A DNA stretch of 64,000 nucleotides, taken from assembly GCF_900116535.1 (NCBI RefSeq), contig NZ_FPAU01000003.1:1-64000 (forward strand), read 5' to 3'. A program made the translations under genes and the position numbers. The notes under the pieces were generated by a model. The model saw nothing but the letters and a program-made list of their open reading frames with translations, had not been told where the DNA came from and searched no databases. Position 1 is the first letter of the stretch; each line of letters begins with the position of its first letter. This document shows positions 59,807-64,000 of the stretch, in pieces. The stretch comes from Kosakonia arachidis (GTDB lineage: Bacteria; Pseudomonadota; Gammaproteobacteria; Enterobacterales; Enterobacteriaceae).

Positions 59807-60181
59807 TGAACACCTACCGGACGGAGCATCTTGCCAGAAATTGCTGGCGGAATATTTTATTAGCCCGGCTTAATTATTTGCGGGCTGGATTAGTGCGAAT
59901 TATATTCTTTGCACCGTGTGCGAAAACAAATATATACGAATAACGTTATACGAAAAAAAACTAAGCCATTCCTTTTTGATACAAGCCCGCCGTCGTTCAC
60001 TGCCGTTTTACTGCACCGTTTGCGTGAAGTTTCGCCGCTAATGCACCTTTTTTGATCATTATTTTAGTGCGTGAGTTCTGAGTAATTTTATCAACTTAAT
60101 ATAATTCAGCATGTTACGTGCTGGCATTCTTCTTGCAGTTCCATTTAATGAAACCTAAGTCCCATTTTATGAGACCTCGCA
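59807..60181. promoter_or_regulatory. divergent control region with 18-bp direct repeats
   Basis: A 375-bp AT-rich gap, no gene. At 60139-60156 and 60160-60177 are TTCCATTTAATGAAACCT and TCCCATTTTATGAGACCT, matching at 15 of 18 positions with a 21-bp period (two helical turns). The core CATTTAATG is nearly palindromic, as in IclR-family operators. They lie just before the regulator start and about 34 bp after a perfect TATAAT at 60100-60105. Confidence 0.6.
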
Positions 60182-60946
60182 ATGTCCATTTTAGAAACGA
60201 CAGCCAACATCCTGAAACTGATGGTGGAGCTGCAAGGCGGCATCCGCGTGAGCGATGTGATTACCCGCCTCGGCATGCCTAAAAGTACCGCTTCACGTGT
60301 TATGAGCCAGCTTGAGTTCTGGGGTTATCTGGAAAAGGACGAAAGCCAGGGCACCTTTCTGCCTGGCCCGTTGATTATGTCAGCCTCACATCTCGTCAGC
60401 CGCCAAATCACCCTGAGCGATCATGTTGATGCAGCGCTGCGCAATCTGTGCGAACGCACGGGATACACCGGCTATATATCGATGCTCGATAACCAGGAAA
60501 TCCTTGTGCTGCGAGTGATCCACGGCCGTCAGGCGCTGCCGGTTGTTACCTGGCCTGGTTCCCGCTCGCCAGCATGGGGAACCTCGACCGGCCGTGCGCT
60601 GCTGGCGCGTTTTTCCGATACGCAACTCCATGATTTTTTTGCCAGCCCGCTGGTGGTATCGCAGCTTAGCGGTACACAGCACGACGTCAGTATGCTGGTT
60701 GCTGCCGTGGCCTGTACCCGCGATGCCGGTTACGCAACGGCCGTTAATGAATCGGTTGCCGACACGGCTTCCGTCAGTTGCGCAGTAGGCGACCCGGCCA
60801 CTCACGAAGCCGTGGCGTTCTGCCTCTCCTTCCCTCAACACCTTGCTACCCCTGAAGAGTTGCAACGGATCGCGACATTACTGAAAGAAGCTGCCCTCGC
60901 CATCGCCGGAAAAACCGGCGATACGCTGGTGACCAGCCCGCTTTGA
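60182..60946 (+). CDS. IclR-family transcriptional regulator
   Basis: A 254-residue regulator with an N-terminal winged helix-turn-helix (about 5-65, GGIRVSDVITRLGMPKSTASRVMSQLEFWGYL) and a C-terminal effector-binding domain (RQALPVVTWPGSRSPAWGTSTGRALLARFSD, about 119-149) of the IclR type. Unlike the acetate-operon IclR at 6727-7551, it has no long N-terminal tail. First gene of the unit with the OPT transporter, DUF1177 and AroM genes (33-bp gap to the next). It likely responds to the operon's substrate and binds the repeats upstream. Confidence 0.85.
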   Translation: MSILETTANILKLMVELQGGIRVSDVITRLGMPKSTASRVMSQLEFWGYLEKDESQGTFLPGPLIMSASHLVSRQITLSDHVDAALRNLCERTGYTGYISMLDNQEILVLRVIHGRQALPVVTWPGSRSPAWGTSTGRALLARFSDTQLHDFFASPLVVSQLSGTQHDVSMLVAAVACTRDAGYATAVNESVADTASVSCAVGDPATHEAVAFCLSFPQHLATPEELQRIATLLKEAALAIAGKTGDTLVTSPL

Positions 60947-60979
60947 TTTTTCCTTTTTGCCAATGCCAGGAGAATAACC

Positions 60980-62599
60980 GTGAGTCAGACTGTCTCATCC
61001 GAAACGCCGCCGGAACAGCGCGAGAGCCATCCGCGTGCTTTTGCCCCGGCCACATTACTGTTGCTGCTGGTACTCAGCATCTTCGGCGCAGTTATTGGCG
61101 TACAACTGCTAACCACGCTGGGGGTAACGCCGAACACGGCGATCATCGGCGCGATGGCAGCGATGATTATCGCCCGTATTCCACTCCAGTGCTTCGCCCG
61201 TTTTCGCTCCATCCATATTCAAAACCTGGCGCAAAGCGCGACGTCGGCGGCCACCTTTGGCGCGGCGAACTCGCTGCTGCTGCCCATTTCTATTCCGTGG
61301 CTGTTTGGCCATAACGAAATGGTTATGCCAATGTTTATCGGCGTGGCGCTGGCGATGTTGCTGGATGGCTGGCTGCTCTATCGCTTGTTCAATACGCGCA
61401 TCTTCCCGGCCGAAGGGGCCTGGCCGCCGGGGATTGCGGCGGCGGAGTCGATTAAAGCGGGCGATCAGGGCGGTAAACAGGCGGCGCTGCTCGGCACAGG
61501 CATGGTGATCGGCGCTGTCGGCTCGTGGTTCAAATTCCCGATGGCAGCGCTGGGTACGGCGTTTATCGGCAATATCTGGGCGCTGGGCATGCTCGGCGTT
61601 GGCTTCCTGCTGCGTGGTTATTCCGGGCCGCTATTCGACATTGATATCAACAAACTCTACATCCCGCACGGCGTGATGGCGGGGGCAGGCGTGGTGGCGT
61701 TGTTCCAGATTATCCGCCTGATACGTCAGAGCAACAGCCAGAAAGCGTCGCAGCATACCGCCGCCGACGTGCTACCGCAGGCGCAAAATGAGCAGATTGG
61801 CAAAACCATCCGCTTAGGTGCGCTCGGCTTTATGGCGATTTCGGTACTGATTGCGCTTGGCAGTGGTCTGTATACCCATCTCTCCCTTCCGTGGCTGGTG
61901 GCGTTTATGGTCTATGCCGCTTTCGCTGCCTTTCTACACGAAATGATTGTTGGCCTTGCCGCCATGCACTCCGGCTGGTTCCCCGCCTTCGCCGTGGCGC
62001 TGATCACCTTGCTTATCGGTATTTTGATTGGCTTCCCGCCACAAGCGTTGGCGATGCTGTGCGGTTTCTCCGCTGCGACCGGCCCGGCTTTTGCTGATAT
62101 GGGCTATGACCTGAAAGCCGGATGGATCCTGCGCGGTAAAGGCGAACATACCCGCTTTGAGCTGGAGGGCCGCCGTCAGCAACTGCTCGCCGCTATGCTG
62201 GCCTTTGTCGTCGCCATGCCGGTGGTGCTGTTTATTTTCCGTGACTACTTCTCGCAGGGGCTAGTGCCGCCGGTGGCAAAAGTGTATGTCGCCGCCATTA
62301 ACGCCGGCGTGTCGTTTGATATTGCCAAATCGCTGCTCATTTGGGCCATTCCGGGGGGCATTATCCAGTTGATCGGCGGCCCTGGCCGTCAGATGGGGGT
62401 GCTGCTGGCTACAGGGCTGCTGATCAATAACCCGCTGGCGGGTTGGGCGGTGATGATCGGTATTGCCATCCGCGCGGTGGTGCTGCGCATTGGCGGCGAA
62501 CCGATGCGTAACAAAATCGAGGTGCTGGCGGCGGGTTTGATCGCCGGAGACGCCCTGTTCAGCTTCTTTAATTCCGTCCTGCCGGGCGGCAAAAAGTAA
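60980..62599 (+). CDS. OPT family (oligopeptide-type) transporter
   Basis: A 539-residue polytopic membrane protein with about 14 hydrophobic segments, of the OPT family. Its marks are AATFGAANSLLLPISIPWLFGHNEMV near 88, FPAEGAWPPGIAAAESIKAGDQGGKQAALLG near 136, and ADMGYDLKAGWILRG near 370. OPT members carry peptides, peptide-like compounds or metal chelates; the substrate here is unknown. Start GTG at 60980 with CAGGAGAATAACC upstream. It is followed by DUF1177 and AroM genes at 21 and 1 base, so the substrate is presumably handled by them. Confidence 0.82.
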   Translation: MSQTVSSETPPEQRESHPRAFAPATLLLLLVLSIFGAVIGVQLLTTLGVTPNTAIIGAMAAMIIARIPLQCFARFRSIHIQNLAQSATSAATFGAANSLLLPISIPWLFGHNEMVMPMFIGVALAMLLDGWLLYRLFNTRIFPAEGAWPPGIAAAESIKAGDQGGKQAALLGTGMVIGAVGSWFKFPMAALGTAFIGNIWALGMLGVGFLLRGYSGPLFDIDINKLYIPHGVMAGAGVVALFQIIRLIRQSNSQKASQHTAADVLPQAQNEQIGKTIRLGALGFMAISVLIALGSGLYTHLSLPWLVAFMVYAAFAAFLHEMIVGLAAMHSGWFPAFAVALITLLIGILIGFPPQALAMLCGFSAATGPAFADMGYDLKAGWILRGKGEHTRFELEGRRQQLLAAMLAFVVAMPVVLFIFRDYFSQGLVPPVAKVYVAAINAGVSFDIAKSLLIWAIPGGIIQLIGGPGRQMGVLLATGLLINNPLAGWAVMIGIAIRAVVLRIGGEPMRNKIEVLAAGLIAGDALFSFFNSVLPGGKK

Positions 62600-62620
62600 T
62601 CACGCCATTTCAGAGAAAAT

Positions 62621-63562
62621 ATGATGAGCTTACAACAAACGTTACAGGTCTTTGAGTTACTCGATAGCGCGTATGCCAGCGGTGACAAGGTGAAAACTCT
62701 GCTGGCGGGCTACAGCAACCTCGAGGTGAGCGTGAAAGCGGTCAGTGGCCCGAAAGGCAGCACCGACTTCGTTAAAATTGTCATTCCCGGCACCGAAGGT
62801 AAACGCCGCGGCGGCAGCGCGCCGACGCTGGGGATTGTCGGACGTCTGGGGGGGATTGGCGCGCGTCCGGGGCGAATTGGGCTGGTCTCCGACGCAGACG
62901 GCGCCGTGGCGGCGATTGCCAGTTCGCTCAAACTGGCGGAGATGCAGCGCCAGGGAGACAGCCTGCCAGGCGATGTGATTGTCACCACCCATATCTGCCC
63001 GGATGCGCCAACGCGACCACACGAGCCGGTTGATTTTATGGATTCGCCAGTCGAAACCGAAGACATGAACGAGCAGGAAGTCTCCGATGAAATGGATGCG
63101 GTGCTGTCGATTGATACCACCAAAGGCAACCGCATCATCAACCATAAAGGCTTTGCTATTTCGCCGACGGTCAAAGCGGGTTACATCCTGCGTGTGGAAG
63201 AAGATCTGCTGCGCATCATGGAAATGACCACCGGGCAACTGCCGGTCACTTTTCCGATCACCACCCAGGACATCACGCCGTACGGTAATGGGGTTTATCA
63301 CCTGAACAGCATTCTGCAACCGTCGATTGCCACCGCTGCACCCGTGGTTGGCGTGGCGATTACGGCGGTAAGCACTGTACCGGGCTGTGGCACCGGGGCG
63401 AGCCACGAAACGGATATCGCGCTGGCCTGTAAATTTGCTGTAGAAGTGGCGAAAGAGTTTACCCGCGGCACCTGCCAGTTCTTCGATAAAGCGGAATACC
63501 AGCGCTTGCTCGATCTGTACGGTTCGCTGGCGCATTTGCAAAAACGTCAGCCGGGAGTGTGA
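62621..63562 (+). CDS. DUF1177 family protein
   Basis: A 313-residue cytoplasmic protein of the uncharacterised DUF1177 family. Conserved-looking runs are LGIVGRLGGIGARPGRIGLVSDADG (70-94), TTHICPDAPTRPHEPVDFMDSP (122-143), SIDTTKGNRIINHKGFAISP (163-182) and VPGCGTGASHETDIALAC (253-270). His, Cys, Asp and Glu in these runs are spaced as in co-catalytic metallohydrolases (M20/M28/M42), so a peptidase- or amidohydrolase-like activity is possible; this is inference. Third gene of the IclR-OPT operon. The start may be either of two consecutive ATGs. Confidence 0.82.
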   Translation: MMSLQQTLQVFELLDSAYASGDKVKTLLAGYSNLEVSVKAVSGPKGSTDFVKIVIPGTEGKRRGGSAPTLGIVGRLGGIGARPGRIGLVSDADGAVAAIASSLKLAEMQRQGDSLPGDVIVTTHICPDAPTRPHEPVDFMDSPVETEDMNEQEVSDEMDAVLSIDTTKGNRIINHKGFAISPTVKAGYILRVEEDLLRIMEMTTGQLPVTFPITTQDITPYGNGVYHLNSILQPSIATAAPVVGVAITAVSTVPGCGTGASHETDIALACKFAVEVAKEFTRGTCQFFDKAEYQRLLDLYGSLAHLQKRQPGV

Positions 63563-63563
63563 A

Positions 63564-64000
63564 ATGGCGATCCGCAAAATCGGTACGCTAACCATCGGCC
63601 AGGCACCGCGCAGCGACATCACGCCCATCCTCGATGCGGCGTTACCCGTGCAGGTGAACTGCCTGCACGCCGGAGTGCTGGATGGGCTGGATGATGTCGT
63701 CATCGCGGCGCGTTTTGCGCCAAAACCTGGCGATGCATTGCTGACTTCGCGTCTGCTGGACGGGCGAGCCGTCGTGATGGGCAAACCGGCGGTCAGCGAC
63801 GCGCTGCAACAGAAGATCGACTGGCTGGAAGCGCAGGGCTGCGAGATCATCGCTATTCTTTGTACCGGTGAATTTCACGGTTTGAGCAGTAAAAAAGCGT
63901 GGTTGATCGAGCCGGATCAGATCCTGCCGCCGACGTTGAACGCTCTGGTAGGGAAGCGTCGTGCCGGGATCCTTGTGCCGCTGGAAGCGCAGATCGCCAG
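63564..64000 (+). CDS. AroM family protein, partial
   Basis: The first 145 codons of an AroM-family protein (E. coli AroM has 225 residues); the rest is beyond the window. It begins MAIRKIGTLTIGQAPRSDITP, and the segment IAILCTGEFHGLSSKKAWLIEPDQILPPTLNALV fits the family. Cys100 in LCTGEF lies where Asp/Glu-racemase-type enzymes place a catalytic cysteine; from memory, E. coli AroM has no Cys there. The start is 1 base after the DUF1177 stop, so translation is coupled. Enzyme function unknown. Confidence 0.8.
   Translation, partial: MAIRKIGTLTIGQAPRSDITPILDAALPVQVNCLHAGVLDGLDDVVIAARFAPKPGDALLTSRLLDGRAVVMGKPAVSDALQQKIDWLEAQGCEIIAILCTGEFHGLSSKKAWLIEPDQILPPTLNALVGKRRAGILVPLEAQIA

Noticed and set aside
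62657-63850. 397-codon open frame opposite the DUF1177 and AroM genes
   Set aside because: Antisense to two tightly coupled genes with clear families and ribosome sites; the frame reads as low-complexity, Arg/His-rich sequence.

Overview
The window is a stretch of enterobacterial chromosome. The gene order metA-aceBAK-iclR-metH-yjbB-rluF-yjbD-lysC-pgi-yjbEFGH-psiE-malGFE/malK-lamB-malM-ubiCA-plsB-dgkA-lexA-dinF-yjbJ-zur-dusA-pspG-qor-dnaB-alr-tyrB-aphA-yjbQR-uvrA-ssb is that of the Escherichia coli region around 90-92 min. The proteins are close to, but clearly distinct from, E. coli. Genes absent relative to E. coli (arpA, pepE, yjbT) and extra genes (panS, a TraF-like protein, the loci after ssb) point to a relative such as Enterobacter, Kosakonia or Klebsiella; the genus is an inference. 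The identifications come from sequence recognition without database searches.

Layout. 1-253: the end of an rRNA operon (23S 3' end, 5S). 675-11433: methionine and glyoxylate-bypass genes (metA, aceBAK, iclR, metH) with recognisable MetJ and IclR operators. 11672-12932: an AT-rich, unrecognised two-gene module (soluble protein plus four-helix membrane protein) preceded by an RcsAB-like box. 13107-21300: yjbB (behind a Pho-box-like repeat), rluF, yjbD, an orphan HTH protein, panS, lysC with its lysine riboswitch, and pgi. 21753-26542: the yjbEFGH exopolysaccharide operon followed by two convergent acetyltransferase genes. 26681-35060: psiE and the divergent maltose operons sharing a MalT/CRP control region. 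35242-46262: ubiquinone, phospholipid, SOS, zinc-uptake-regulator and tRNA-modification genes, plus a TraF-like secreted protein and a decayed YcaC-type hydrolase gene. 46452-56796: qor, dnaB, alr, tyrB, aphA, yjbQR, uvrA and ssb.

Downstream of ssb the E. coli order ends and accessory metabolism begins: an exported gamma-class chorismate mutase, a polar amino-acid ABC transporter operon, and a divergent operon coding for an IclR-type regulator, an OPT-family transporter, a DUF1177 protein and an AroM-family protein cut by the window end. Two 18-bp direct repeats spaced 21 bp apart lie just before the regulator start and are good operator candidates. This operon and the 11.7-12.9 kb module are the best candidates for undescribed systems.

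Four ERIC-type repeats lie at about 19.1, 27.2, 29.8 and 48.9 kb. One abuts the lysine riboswitch aptamer, one sits inside the malEFG operon, and one fills the dnaB-alr gap. No CRISPR array, transposase, integrase or tRNA gene was seen.
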